A DNA stretch of 64,000 bases from JABFSS01 sp964449445 (GTDB lineage Bacteria > Patescibacteriota > Gracilibacteria > Peribacterales > Peribacteraceae): NCBI GenBank assembly GCA_964449445.1, contig CAYUZT010000001.1:124001-188000 (forward strand), read 5' to 3'. Shown here one piece after another: positions 24,976 to 33,289 of this stretch (positions are counted from its first letter, which is position 1; the number at the start of each line of letters is the position of its first letter). The position numbers and the translations under genes are program-made. The notes under the pieces are model-generated. The model did no database searches. It was not told where the DNA came from and worked only from the letters and a program-made list of their open reading frames with translations.

Positions 24976-25767
24976 TCACCATTCACCGAGGATTCTGATA
25001 TCCGCAAACGCGCGAATTTCCTCAAGTACTTTTTGCACGCGCGGGGACTGTGGCGTCCCATGGAAATCGAGAAAAAACAAATAGTCCCCAAGTTTTTTGC
25101 CCGTTGGTCGGTTTTCAATGCGCGTCAGGTTGATGTCGTAGACTTTAAATGGCGTCAGCATATCGTGCAATAAACCCGGACGGTCGCCATGCAGATGCAA
25201 GACGATGCTCATCTGCGTTTTCGGTCTTTGGGGAAAAGGATCGTCTTTGGTGATGATCGCAAATCGCGTGGTATTTCCGGCGCGCTGAACTTCTTTACTG
25301 ATCACCGGGAGTCCGCGTTGTACCATGGTGCTTTCGCGCGCAATCACGCCGATGGTCGGATCTTTCAATCCAAGTTCAATCGCGAACGCAGTGCTACTGA
25401 CTGGAAAGTGTTCGGCGTCCGGGAAATTTTCGTGCAGGTATTCTTTGCAATGCGCCAATGCTTGGCTGTGACTGGCGATCTTTGTGATGCTCTTTCGATC
25501 AATTCCGCCGAATGCGTAATGGATCGATACGTCATGCGTGTGCCATATTTTTACGTCCGTTGCGATCAGAAGATCCCATACTTCATTCACCAACCCGTGC
25601 AAACTGTTCTCGATAGGGACGAATCCGATGCCGCCGTTCTTCTGAAGGGTTTCGAACAGTGCATCGAAATTTGCCATCAACATGATCTCTGCATCCGGAA
25701 ATAATTCCAAAGCTGCATCGTGTGATGACGTGCCAGCGGGGCCAAGGGTGAGCAGACGTGTGATCAT
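24976..25767 (-). CDS. pheA: Prephenate dehydratase
   Basis: 263 residues. A catalytic domain with the TLGPAGTSSHDAA start, FVPIENSLHGLVNEVWDLL and VISKEVQRAGNTTRFAII (T-R-F catalytic motif), then a C-terminal ACT regulatory domain with GLLHDMLTPF and the ESRP-like LTRIENRPTG that binds Phe. It makes phenylpyruvate and is probably feedback-inhibited by Phe. It starts inside the tyrA stop codon (ATGA, 25767-25764), so translation is coupled. No chorismate mutase domain is fused; that activity is the separate aroQ. Confidence 0.92.
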   Translation of the reverse strand: MITRLLTLGPAGTSSHDAALELFPDAEIMLMANFDALFETLQKNGGIGFVPIENSLHGLVNEVWDLLIATDVKIWHTHDVSIHYAFGGIDRKSITKIASHSQALAHCKEYLHENFPDAEHFPVSSTAFAIELGLKDPTIGVIARESTMVQRGLPVISKEVQRAGNTTRFAIITKDDPFPQRPKTQMSIVLHLHGDRPGLLHDMLTPFKVYDINLTRIENRPTGKKLGDYLFFLDFHGTPQSPRVQKVLEEIRAFADIRILGEW

Positions 25768-26618
25768 CGACGGCGGAGGTGAGCGAGCGTACGGATACAG
25801 GCTTCACTGCGCGTGCGCGCAAGGGCTGTACGGCGCGAGCTGAAGGATCGTTGAAGTTCGTGGTAGAGCGAGCGGAAACGCGTGTAGTCCTGCTGTTCAC
25901 AAATTTTCGCGTACTCGCCGAGAAGCGTCTGCAAGGTTTTAATCACCTCCAGGCTTCGGGGATTTCCGAAGATGATCGGCCCGTAGAGGAGGGGATTATC
26001 GTCCAGGAAACGGCCGACCATATTCAGTTCCAGTTCGTATGGTGGCGGCGTCACTTTGTCCATCATCCCCAAATCAGCCCCGAGAGTCTGCAAAGCCCCC
26101 GCAATCAACAGACTCTTTAAATGGGGCAATGCTTGCACGAATGTCATCAACTGATCATGCTCGCCGGGGGTCATCACGACGGTCTTGAGCCCCATTTTCC
26201 CGAGAAGCGTCTGCAGAGAGCGCAGCGTGTCGCGCTTGCAACGACCGGGAGTGAGAATGACAGTCTCGCCGAGTGCTTGCGTCTTCGGTCCGAACATCGG
26301 GTGCATGCCGATCACTTCTCCGCGAGCACCCAGCATCGCTTCCACTTGCGCCGTTTTGAGGGAGCTCACGTCCACGATCAACTGGTCACGTCGCGTTGTG
26401 TGGACGACTTCTTTCTTCATGATGCGGGTGGAATCTTGCAATGGGACTGCAAAGAGGACGATGTCGCAGCGCGCAAATAGGTCTCGTGGACGAAGGCGCG
26501 TGCGCTTGTCGCAGATTGCTACATGGAAGCCGAGCTTGCGAAAGAACATGGCAAACTGCGCGCCCGTGCGGCCTTTGCCGCCAATAATGCCGATCTGCAT
26601 GGAGCGTGTGATTTTCAT
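25764..26618 (-). CDS. tyrA: Prephenate dehydrogenase
   Basis: 284 residues. NAD-binding IGIIGGKGRTGAQFAMFF at the N terminus, then VLFAVPLQDS, DVSSLKT, IGMHPMFGP (catalytic His region), a long helical domain with TFVQALPHL, and a basic C terminus. It resembles the dehydrogenase half of the enteric T-protein. It converts prephenate to 4-hydroxyphenylpyruvate. The start at 26618 overlaps the aroQ stop by 4 bp; a longer frame to 26714 overlaps aroQ and is rejected. Confidence 0.9.
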   Translation of the reverse strand: MKITRSMQIGIIGGKGRTGAQFAMFFRKLGFHVAICDKRTRLRPRDLFARCDIVLFAVPLQDSTRIMKKEVVHTTRRDQLIVDVSSLKTAQVEAMLGARGEVIGMHPMFGPKTQALGETVILTPGRCKRDTLRSLQTLLGKMGLKTVVMTPGEHDQLMTFVQALPHLKSLLIAGALQTLGADLGMMDKVTPPPYELELNMVGRFLDDNPLLYGPIIFGNPRSLEVIKTLQTLLGEYAKICEQQDYTRFRSLYHELQRSFSSRRTALARTRSEACIRTLAHLRRR

Positions 26619-26863
26619 GAGGATTGCACGGAACGGGAGGCGGAAATGATATCTGCCAGGATTTTGTCGATGACTGCAGACTCCAGACCAAGCTCTGTAC
26701 CGATTTTGCGCCAATTGCGACGCAGTTCTTCTTCGCGTCCAGAATCCTCAATCTGCGTCTTGAAAGATCGTGCTTTACGTGCGAGTGCGAGACGCTCAGC
26801 GAGGAGTGTCAGCAGTTGCACATCAATGGCATCAATCAGTCGGCGGATGTCGGGGAGGGTCAT
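26615..26863 (-). CDS. aroQ: Chorismate mutase, AroQ class
   Basis: 82 residues, all helical, with the AroQ pattern: LPDIRRLIDAIDVQLLTLLA (first helix), ERLALARKARSFK (active-site Arg/Lys), EDSGREEELRRN and a third helix. It converts chorismate to prephenate. It is a free-standing enzyme directly upstream of and coupled to tyrA (ATGA overlap), an arrangement that resembles a split T-protein. The start is the ATG ending at 26863, 28 bp behind aroC, in a gap that holds an ATGGTT-type repeat. Confidence 0.88.
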   Translation of the reverse strand: MTLPDIRRLIDAIDVQLLTLLAERLALARKARSFKTQIEDSGREEELRRNWRKIGTELGLESAVIDKILADIISASRSVQSS

Positions 26864-26872
26864 AAGAGGGGA

Positions 26873-26903
26873 TGGTAAGATGGTTGGATGGTTAAATGGT
26901 GGG
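26873..26903. repeat. ATGGTT-type interspersed repeat between aroC and aroQ
   Basis: GATGGTAAGATGGTTGGATG followed by GTTAAATGGTG, shared with the unit inside rsmA (23411-23445). It enters the aroC stop region. Confidence 0.65.
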
Positions 26904-27893
26904 AGCAGGGTAGGCACGTTGGATGAGAAAACAATCTGCGAGGACGAGCGCGACCATTGCCTCGGCAACGGGAATCACGCGGGGGACGATGCACGGATCA
27001 TGTCGCCCGGCTTTGGCGATTTCACCAACGGAACTTGGGGGCTTGATGCTCGCGCGGATCACAATATCTTCACCCGTCGAGATGCCGCCAAGCATGCCGC
27101 CGAAATTTGTGCGGTCTGCGATGTACTCCTGTCCGCGCATCTCTGCTGTCCGGAAGCCCGCACCGTAATCGAAGCCCGTAACGGCACCGATCGTGAGCAG
27201 CGCTTCGGCTAGACGCGATTTTAATTTACGGAACACTGGATCGCCAAGGTTCGGTGGAGCATGCATGACACGTATTTCGATGATGCCGCCGGTCGAATCT
27301 GCTTTGCCCTTGAGATCGAGTACGTACTGTTCCATGTTCTTCGCGACCTCCGGGTCTGCGCACCGGACGGGGTTCTGTTCAATCGTCTCGGGAAGAAATT
27401 TCACTGCCTCATGCGGGCCGATCTTCACGGTGTGTCCAATGATTTTCACCTCGGGAGGCAGAATCTTCCGTGCCACCACGCCGCCGATCACACGCGCGAC
27501 TGTCTCGCGTCCAGAGGAGCGTCCGCCACCGCGGTGATCTCGATGAGCGTATTTTGCCATGTACGTCTGGTCTGCATGCCCGTCACGTGCGACGAACTTG
27601 AGCTTGTCGTAGTCTTCTGACTTCTGGTTCGTGTTGCGGATGATCACCGTAATCGGCATGCCGGTCGTTTTTCCCTCGAATGTTCCCGAAAGAATCTCCG
27701 GTGCATCGGTTTCTTTGCGCGCAGTCGTCACGGCACTCTGCCCTGGCCGTCGTCGCGCAAGTTCTAGAAAAAAATCATCCTCAGTCAGGGGAATTCCTGA
27801 CGGACAGCCGTCGATTACACAGCCGAGTGCGGTGCCGTGCGATTCACCGAACGTCGTAATGCGCAGTAGATCGCCGAAGGAGTTGGAGGCCAT
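26892..27893 (-). CDS. aroC: Chorismate synthase
   Basis: 333 residues. FGESHGTALGCVIDGCPSG at the N terminus, RRRPGQSAVTTARKE, HRDHRGGGRSSGRETVARV (FMN and substrate binding) and GMLGGISTGEDI are hallmark motifs. It converts EPSP to chorismate using reduced FMN. Fifth gene of the aro operon, 55 bp behind aroD-aroE; the gap contains a GCGGCC-TTTCT-GGCCGC hairpin (27910-27926). The last 10 or so residues are encoded partly by an ATGGTT-type repeat. Confidence 0.95.
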   Translation of the reverse strand: MASNSFGDLLRITTFGESHGTALGCVIDGCPSGIPLTEDDFFLELARRRPGQSAVTTARKETDAPEILSGTFEGKTTGMPITVIIRNTNQKSEDYDKLKFVARDGHADQTYMAKYAHRDHRGGGRSSGRETVARVIGGVVARKILPPEVKIIGHTVKIGPHEAVKFLPETIEQNPVRCADPEVAKNMEQYVLDLKGKADSTGGIIEIRVMHAPPNLGDPVFRKLKSRLAEALLTIGAVTGFDYGAGFRTAEMRGQEYIADRTNFGGMLGGISTGEDIVIRASIKPPSSVGEIAKAGRHDPCIVPRVIPVAEAMVALVLADCFLIQRAYPAPTI

Positions 27894-27909
27894 AATAAGG
27901 AGGGGTAGC

Positions 27910-27926
27910 GCGGCCTTTCTGGCCGC
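27910..27926. repeat. Hairpin between aroD-aroE and aroC
   Basis: GCGGCC TTTCT GGCCGC, a 6-bp GC stem with a 5-nt loop. A near twin, GCGCCC TTTCT GGGCGC, stands between rplJ and rplL (62725-62741). In mRNA sense both loops read AGAAA. Confidence 0.6.
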
Positions 27927-27948
27927 AGTTGTTAGAGTTGGGGGGAAA

Positions 27949-29304
27949 TTACACGGAAGAAAGAAGGAGATTATGGACGGCAGATGTATCGTCAGTCGTC
28001 GCTACCATGCCAGAGAAAAGCCGAAACTGTTCGAGCCCCTGCTCAAGGAGCATCTGCAGCCCATCGCTCGCAGCATACCCGGCTTCTTCGGCGTTCTTGA
28101 GGAAGCGAGTGTCTTTTCCGTAGCGCAGATCAAACGCGCGAGCGCCAGTTGGCGCTTCTGGCAGCAGGACATCTCTGTCCTCTGTGATCGCACACACAAT
28201 ACAGTCATGTTTTTGGGCAGCGAGATCATACAATGGACGTTCCTGAACATCAAAACGGTGTGTGAGGTCACGACGACTCTCCTCATTTCTGCCGTAGAGG
28301 ACAATATCGTCGATGCCCTGAGTACGGCAGCACTGGATGACGGCGGGAACAACGCCTCCGCTTCCGAGAATCGCGACGGAACGAACACCGTTCCAATCGA
28401 AGCCTTCTTCCAGACCGACAACGTCCGTATTGAAGCCGATAAAGCGCGATCCTTCGCGAGTAACCGTATTCACGCTCCCCAATTCTTTTGCCGCGCCACG
28501 CAGTTCATCCAAAAAAGGGATGATCGCTGTCTTGAAGGGTGCAGTGACGGAGAATCCATCGATGTTCATTGAGGTGAGTGATACCCACGCCTCATTGAGG
28601 TCATCGGTAGGGAACAAGGCGAAGAGTGCGTCCACCTTGTGGCGTTCAAAAAACGTATTGTGCATCAGTGGACTGAGACTTCTGCTGATCTGCTGACCTC
28701 CGAGGAGTCCAAAAATCTTCGGCGAATGGCAGTGGCGCGTCTTCTCATAGAGTGAGAATGGTATTTGCCCTGGCGCTGCTTCATCTCCTGCATCAAGAAA
28801 AGTGTACGTCAGTGCATTTTTGAGAGGGGAGAGAAGGCGAGAGAGATGTGCCTTTGGTCCCATTCCCAGGATGATGCGCTTTTGATCATTCGGGAGGAGT
28901 CCATGCAGAGCGTCCAGCGTCTGGAGATCCGCGTATGACTGAATTTTGGTCGCGATTTTCACAATGTCAGGTTTTGTAGAGAGGAGCGCCCTCACGATGT
29001 TCTGGAGTTCGGGAGGATCCGGTGTTCGAGTGTGATCATGAAAGCTGCGAATCACTGTGACGTTCGAAGGAACGGCCATTGCCTCTCCTAATTCCAGATC
29101 GACGAAGCGAGGTTTCAGCGTTGCAAGCATCTGCATTCCCTTTTTGCGTGGAGCGATCAGCAAAGGTAGTGGAGAATCAAACGCGGATACCTCCGGTGTC
29201 AGGTCTCCGCGGATTTCGAGCATGTCGATACCCATCGTCTTTGCCCGAAGCGCGCACGCCCGGGGGTTTTTTGCAGCCGAGAGGGGAAGGGTTACCACGA
29301 ACAT
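27949..29304 (-). CDS. aroDE: Bifunctional type I 3-dehydroquinate dehydratase/shikimate dehydrogenase
   Basis: 451 residues, a fusion. Residues 1 to about 195 form the type I dehydratase: MLEIRGDL, VIRSFHDH (catalytic His) and PDIVKIATK (Schiff-base Lys). Residues about 198-451 form shikimate dehydrogenase: FGLLGGQQISRSLSPLMHN, SVTAPFKTAI (catalytic Lys), LGSVNTV, GFNTDVVG and the NADP loop ILGSGGVVPAV. It catalyses steps 3 and 4 of the shikimate pathway, as in plants and chlamydiae. The start overlaps the upstream aroA-aroK gene by 13 bp. A longer upstream frame is rejected because it only reads aroK antiparallel in another frame. Confidence 0.93.
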   Translation of the reverse strand: MFVVTLPLSAAKNPRACALRAKTMGIDMLEIRGDLTPEVSAFDSPLPLLIAPRKKGMQMLATLKPRFVDLELGEAMAVPSNVTVIRSFHDHTRTPDPPELQNIVRALLSTKPDIVKIATKIQSYADLQTLDALHGLLPNDQKRIILGMGPKAHLSRLLSPLKNALTYTFLDAGDEAAPGQIPFSLYEKTRHCHSPKIFGLLGGQQISRSLSPLMHNTFFERHKVDALFALFPTDDLNEAWVSLTSMNIDGFSVTAPFKTAIIPFLDELRGAAKELGSVNTVTREGSRFIGFNTDVVGLEEGFDWNGVRSVAILGSGGVVPAVIQCCRTQGIDDIVLYGRNEESRRDLTHRFDVQERPLYDLAAQKHDCIVCAITEDRDVLLPEAPTGARAFDLRYGKDTRFLKNAEEAGYAASDGLQMLLEQGLEQFRLFSGMVATTDDTSAVHNLLLSSV

Positions 29305-31058
29305 GATGAACGGAGGGCAGCGCGCAGAGCTGTTACTTGATTTTTCTGCAGCAGTGACGGTGGCAGAGTGATATCGGCCAGCGCGGCATACAGAGGAGTG
29401 CGCCTTTTGAGAATTAGTGGCACTTCTTCCTCCAGTGGCAGCTTTGTCAGCGCGGGTCGGTGAAGCTTCTGCAGTCTTGCAATCACCGTTGCGATCGGCT
29501 CGCGCATCCAGATAATCACCGCGTGCTTTGTGAGTGCTGCGCGCGTCTCTGCAGATTCTATCGATCCGCCACCAAGTGACAGGACGATGCCTGGTTGCAG
29601 GTGCGCCCGAACGATCTCCTTCTCTTTTTTTCGGAAGAATTTCCATCCACGGCGTCGCAGGATGTCATGAATTTTTCCGTGCGTAGACACGTCATGAAGT
29701 TCTCCGTGCGTAGAACTGAACACAGCATCCGTATCGATGTGCTGCAGTCCGACTGTTCGCGCAAAAGCTCTCCCAAGGGTCGATTTCCCCACACCACGCA
29801 TTCCGATAATCGCGATGCAACGGGGAGAATGGTGGAGTTTCTGTAGAGCCCGAAAGAAATCGGGGTAACTTTTGCGCACACAATCGGGATTTTTGATGCG
29901 GATGCCCGGATGCATGGAGCCGAGGATGGCGAATGCCATCGCCATACGGTGATCGTCGTGGGGATCAAGCAGAGCGGAGTGGAGTTTCGGACTGTGATGG
30001 ATCCGAAGTTCCGCTGCACGCTCATCAATCTTCACACCGACTTTTTTGAGTTCATGAGTGAGGACAGACAGACGGTCTGTTTCCTTGATCCGGAGATTCC
30101 CCACACCTGTCAGGATCGTTTTGCCTTTCCTTCGAGCCGCGAGCACTGCGAGATTCATCACCTGGTCGGGAATATTTTTGCAATTGATGACGCAGCGCCC
30201 AGGGCGCCGCAGCTTCTTGATGATCGTAGACATGGCAGCATCGCCTTGTGTTGAACGTGGATCCAAATTCGGTGAATGGAAGGTGCTGCCGGTCAGTTCA
30301 GCGAGTACCAGGAACGCTCCCGCGGCACTGAAGTCCCCTTCGATCACGTATTTTCCTAGAGATCGTAGACCAAATGGAGAAACGATGTACTTTCCGCCGC
30401 GCATCGCGCAATTGGAACCAAAGTCTCGCAGCACTTTGCGGGTCAGTGCAATGTAAGCAGGGGATGCGAGGGTTGAGGACAAGCGAATAGCCAGTCCTTT
30501 TTGTAAAAGCGGGGCAATGAGGAGCAATGCGGAGAGAAATTGGCTGCTCTTGCTTGCATCCAGCATCACGTTTCCTCCACGCATGCTTCCTCCGCGGATG
30601 TGGATGGGTGGGAATCCCTGTGCATCCGCAATATCTGCCCCCAGAGTCTTCAATGCGGTGACAAGATCGCCGATGGGACGCTCTTTCATTCGCTCGTTAC
30701 CCGTCACAATCCACTCTCCAGGTGTAATTGCACACAGCGCAGTGAGAAAACGCAGTGTTGTGCCTGCATTCGAGCAGTCGAGAGTCGCGCGACCAGCCTT
30801 TGGAGGGAATCCGCCAATGATTTTCAATATTCCTCGAGACCGATCAGTCCAGTGGGCATGAAATCCCATCTTTTGCACGTTGCGAACAAGCAATACGACG
30901 TCATCGCACGGGGTTGCATGATGCAAGCTGGTCGTTCCCTTTGCCAAGCACGCAGCGATGATCGAGCGGTTGGCGTGCGATTTCGATCCCGGCATGGGCA
31001 ATGTCGCATCGAACGGCATCGTGAGGCGATCAACGGTCATTGTGGAGGAAGCAGTCAT
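29292..31058 (-). CDS. aroAK: EPSP synthase-shikimate kinase fusion
   Basis: 588 residues. Residues 1 to about 410 are EPSP synthase: LPMPGSKSHANRSI, LDCSNAGTTLRFL, GNERMKERPIGDLV, SKSSQFLSALLL, GNLRIKETDRL and DPHDDHRMAMAFAI. From about 415 follows shikimate kinase: P-loop GMRGVGKSTLGRA, HIDTDAVF, LSLGGGS and a lid with RTPLY. Steps 6 (EPSP) and 5 (kinase) are therefore on one chain, in the order found in eukaryotic AROM. A 27-bp tandem duplication (29664-29717) adds nine residues after the P-loop region. The start at 31058 overlaps the aroB stop (ATGA). Confidence 0.95.
   Translation of the reverse strand: MTASSTMTVDRLTMPFDATLPMPGSKSHANRSIIAACLAKGTTSLHHATPCDDVVLLVRNVQKMGFHAHWTDRSRGILKIIGGFPPKAGRATLDCSNAGTTLRFLTALCAITPGEWIVTGNERMKERPIGDLVTALKTLGADIADAQGFPPIHIRGGSMRGGNVMLDASKSSQFLSALLLIAPLLQKGLAIRLSSTLASPAYIALTRKVLRDFGSNCAMRGGKYIVSPFGLRSLGKYVIEGDFSAAGAFLVLAELTGSTFHSPNLDPRSTQGDAAMSTIIKKLRRPGRCVINCKNIPDQVMNLAVLAARRKGKTILTGVGNLRIKETDRLSVLTHELKKVGVKIDERAAELRIHHSPKLHSALLDPHDDHRMAMAFAILGSMHPGIRIKNPDCVRKSYPDFFRALQKLHHSPRCIAIIGMRGVGKSTLGRAFARTVGLQHIDTDAVFSSTHGELHDVSTHGKIHDILRRRGWKFFRKKEKEIVRAHLQPGIVLSLGGGSIESAETRAALTKHAVIIWMREPIATVIARLQKLHRPALTKLPLEEEVPLILKRRTPLYAALADITLPPSLLQKNQVTALRAALRSSCSW
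29664..29717. repeat. 27-bp tandem duplication in the shikimate kinase part
   Basis: Units 29664-29690 and 29691-29717 share 22 of 27 bases (GTCATGAA then CCGTGCGTAGA cores) and keep the frame, giving the repeated peptide STHGELHDV / STHGKIHDI. Confidence 0.75.
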
Positions 31059-32092
31059 GATCGGGAGCGCGCAAAGAGGTCTTTGCTGATTGCTTGCACC
31101 GCTCCATGACCGATCCGATCGGGCACGGCCATGCGAACCACTCCTCCTGAGGATTTTTTGTCGCTTTGCATCAAGTCCCAGAGGTCTTCCGTCGTGAATT
31201 CCTTGGGAATATCCGTTGGCATCTCCATAGATTGCAGAAGCGCAGTCACACGATCTGCACCTTTCGTTCCTGCCATCATCATTTCGCACACCATTCCGAT
31301 GCTCACGGCCTGTCCGTGAGGAATCGAGAAGTTTGAGAGTGCTTCCACGGCATGTCCTACGGTATGACCGAAGTTCAGGAGCATACGTTTGCCTGATTCA
31401 CGCTCGTCTTCCTCAATTACAGCCGCCTTCATGCGGACAGACCGCTCGATGGTTTCGATGAGCGCGGCATCCTCTCGTTTCAAAATGTCTTTGGTGTGCT
31501 TTTCCATCCATTCGAAGGATTCCGCATCGAGAATCGCCGCCATTTTCACTGCTTCCACCATGCCTTCGGAGATTGCAGTCTGCGGGAGACCTTCGAGCGT
31601 AGCGATATCCATCACAATCCCGAGCGGTTGATGAATCGTGCCGATCATATTTTTTGCGGAGCCCAAATCTACTGCTGTTTTTCCTCCAACTGCTGCGTCT
31701 GTCATTGCAAGCAGCGTCGTCGGCACGTGGATCACGCGAATTCCCCGCTGGTAGATGCTTGCGACGAACCCTCCAAGGTCGGTCAGCATCCCTCCACCGA
31801 TTGTGATGAGGACGCTGCGCCGACTCATTTTCATTTTGAGCAACTGCGCGCAGATACGCTCAGCTTCGCTCATAGATTTTGACGCCTCGCCGGATGCAAC
31901 AGAGAGACAGGGTGCATTGCCGAGGAGTGCACTCACGTTTTTTGCAATCTTCTCCACGCGCGCGTCATGTAGCACGATGATTCCCTCTGCCTCTGTGATC
32001 AGTTTTGGAATGTTTTCCAGGATTCCTCGCCCGATCAGGACGCAGCAGGGGGGAGCGTGATGTGCCGGTGGTTGGAGGGAGAGCGTCTTCAT
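31055..32092 (-). CDS. aroB: 3-dehydroquinate synthase
   Basis: 345 residues. NAD-binding TIGGGMLTDLGGFVASIYQRG, HVPTTLLAMTDAAVGGKTAVD, KNMIGTIHQP, SEGMVEAVK, LNFGHTVGHAVEA (zinc His) and IPHGQAVSIGM are all present, so catalysis and Zn2+ binding should be intact. It converts DAHP to 3-dehydroquinate. The start at 32092 is 5 bp behind the aroF stop; the stop overlaps aroA-aroK by 4 bp. An upstream extension to 32518 reads through aroF in another frame and is rejected. Confidence 0.95.
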   Translation of the reverse strand: MKTLSLQPPAHHAPPCCVLIGRGILENIPKLITEAEGIIVLHDARVEKIAKNVSALLGNAPCLSVASGEASKSMSEAERICAQLLKMKMSRRSVLITIGGGMLTDLGGFVASIYQRGIRVIHVPTTLLAMTDAAVGGKTAVDLGSAKNMIGTIHQPLGIVMDIATLEGLPQTAISEGMVEAVKMAAILDAESFEWMEKHTKDILKREDAALIETIERSVRMKAAVIEEDERESGKRMLLNFGHTVGHAVEALSNFSIPHGQAVSIGMVCEMMMAGTKGADRVTALLQSMEMPTDIPKEFTTEDLWDLMQSDKKSSGGVVRMAVPDRIGHGAVQAISKDLFARSRS

Positions 32093-32097
32093 GGGTC

Positions 32098-33117
32098 TTA
32101 GACTACAGTTTTCCCGAGGGCGGAGGCGACTGCGCGAATACTCGCAATGCCGTCCATCCACTGTTCGCGGTCCAGTGACTGCGGACCATCGGAGAGTGCT
32201 TCCTCCGGTCGTGGATGAATTTCGATGATCAAACCATCCGCGCCAACGGCAACGGCGCTCCGTGCGGTATCTTCTACCCAGCGGGATTTGCCCGCAGAGT
32301 GGCTTGGGTCGATCACAATTGGCAGGTGCGTCATCTCGCGGAGCGCTGGAACGGAGCCCAGGCATAATGTGAAGCGCACTTCTTCCTCGAACGTGCGGAT
32401 CCCGCGTTCGCAGAGAATCACCTGGTGGTTTCCACCCGCGAGAATGTATTCGGCAGCGAGTAAGAACTCCTCGAGCGTCGCTGCGAGTCCACGTTTGAGC
32501 ATCACGGGTTTCCGACATGCTCCAGCTCGGCGCAGCAGATCGTAGTTTTGCATGTTGCGCGCGCCGATCTGGATGATATCTACGTATGATGCGACCAGAT
32601 CGATCTGCTCCGTGTTCATTGCTTCGGAAATCGTGGCCATGCCGTACTTCTCACCGGCCTTCTTGAGCAGTTTGAGCCCATCTTCGCCAAGTCCGTTGAA
32701 CGAGTACGGCCCCGTGCGTGGTTTAAACGCACCGCCGCGCAGCACATTCACTCCTCCTTCCTTCGCCATCGCTGCCGTCTCATCCATCTGTCCGGGAGAT
32801 TCTATCGAACACGGCCCCGCCATCACCACCACCTGGCTGCGCGAGCCGAGCAGGCATCCGGGTCGAAGCGTAATTTCCGTGCGATCCTTGTTCTTCCGTG
32901 ATGCAAGCTTGTACGGGGGCTCTACGCGATCCACGGATTTCACCCCGTCGATATTCTCAAATACATCCAAGTCCACGTGCGCGGTATCACCGGGAACGGC
33001 GATCACGCGGCCGTTATCACCAATCACGTGACTCTCGCAGCTGTACTTCTGCTGCAGGAGATCGCGGATGTGGGCGATAAGGGGCTTGTCGTGCTTGCGT
33101 TGGAGGACGATGAGCAT
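32098..33117 (-). CDS. aroF: DAHP synthase, type I-beta with N-terminal regulatory domain
   Basis: 339 residues. Residues 1 to about 70 form the ferredoxin-like (ACT-like) regulatory domain of Thermotoga-type enzymes; the TIM barrel follows with VVMAGPCSIES, RGGAFKPRTGPYSFNGLGEDGL, DIIQIGARNMQNYDLLRRAG, KPVMLKRG, ILCERGIRTFE, PIVIDPSHSAGKS and IEIHPRPEEALSDG. It condenses PEP and erythrose-4-phosphate, the entry step of the pathway, and the N-terminal domain suggests feedback control by an aromatic product. First structural gene of the operon, 90 nt behind the leader peptide and attenuator. No Shine-Dalgarno site; a CCCTCCCTCCC tract precedes the ATG. Confidence 0.95.
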   Translation of the reverse strand: MLIVLQRKHDKPLIAHIRDLLQQKYSCESHVIGDNGRVIAVPGDTAHVDLDVFENIDGVKSVDRVEPPYKLASRKNKDRTEITLRPGCLLGSRSQVVVMAGPCSIESPGQMDETAAMAKEGGVNVLRGGAFKPRTGPYSFNGLGEDGLKLLKKAGEKYGMATISEAMNTEQIDLVASYVDIIQIGARNMQNYDLLRRAGACRKPVMLKRGLAATLEEFLLAAEYILAGGNHQVILCERGIRTFEEEVRFTLCLGSVPALREMTHLPIVIDPSHSAGKSRWVEDTARSAVAVGADGLIIEIHPRPEEALSDGPQSLDREQWMDGIASIRAVASALGKTVV

Positions 33118-33141
33118 GGGAGGGAGGGGAAAACTCGGGAC

Positions 33142-33174
33142 AAAGAAAATTCCGCCTCCTCTCTCTGGGAAGCG
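33142..33174 (-). terminator. aro operon attenuator terminator
   Basis: In mRNA sense CGCTTCC (33174-33168), an 8-nt loop, and GGAGGCG (33159-33153) form a 7-bp stem followed, after GAA, by TTTTCTTT (33149-33142). A competing stem pairs CGC-AA-CCTCTC (33206-33196) with GAGAGG-AG-GCG (33163-33153) and removes the right arm of the terminator; GGGGAG (33235-33230) in turn can capture CTCTCC (33200-33195). This is the 1:2, 2:3, 3:4 logic of ribosome-mediated attenuation. Confidence 0.75.
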
Positions 33175-33207
33175 TGCATTGGCGCTAGTCCGCTGGAGAG
33201 GTTGCGT

Positions 33208-33282
33208 TTAGTTAAAGTACCACGTAAAGCTCCCCGCACGTGCGCTTGAAATTTGAACCGATGAGAATGTGCGCGGAGACAT
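33208..33282 (-). CDS. Aromatic leader peptide of the aro operon
   Basis: A 24-residue reading frame, ATG at 33282-33280 and TAA at 33210-33208, ending in AGSFTWYFN: Phe, Trp, Tyr and Phe lie within the last six codons (TTT ACG TGG TAC TTT AAC). It stands between a strong promoter and an attenuator-type terminator, upstream of aroF. Only 7 nt separate the -10 box from the ATG, so the transcript should start at or next to the start codon. The inferred function is sensing of charged tRNA-Phe, -Trp and -Tyr. I know of no homolog; the claim rests on position, codon content and the alternative stems. Confidence 0.78.
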   Translation of the reverse strand: MSPRTFSSVQISSARAGSFTWYFN

Positions 33283-33289
33283 TGCGGTC

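Noticed and set aside
29305..29646. Longer N terminus of the aroD-aroE protein
   Set aside because: It lies in another frame of aroA-aroK and lacks any dehydratase similarity; the family start is at 29304.
33208..33282. GTGGTAC in the aro leader as a T-box element
   Set aside because: The bases are the Thr-Trp-Tyr codons of the leader peptide; no stem I or full T-box consensus is present.
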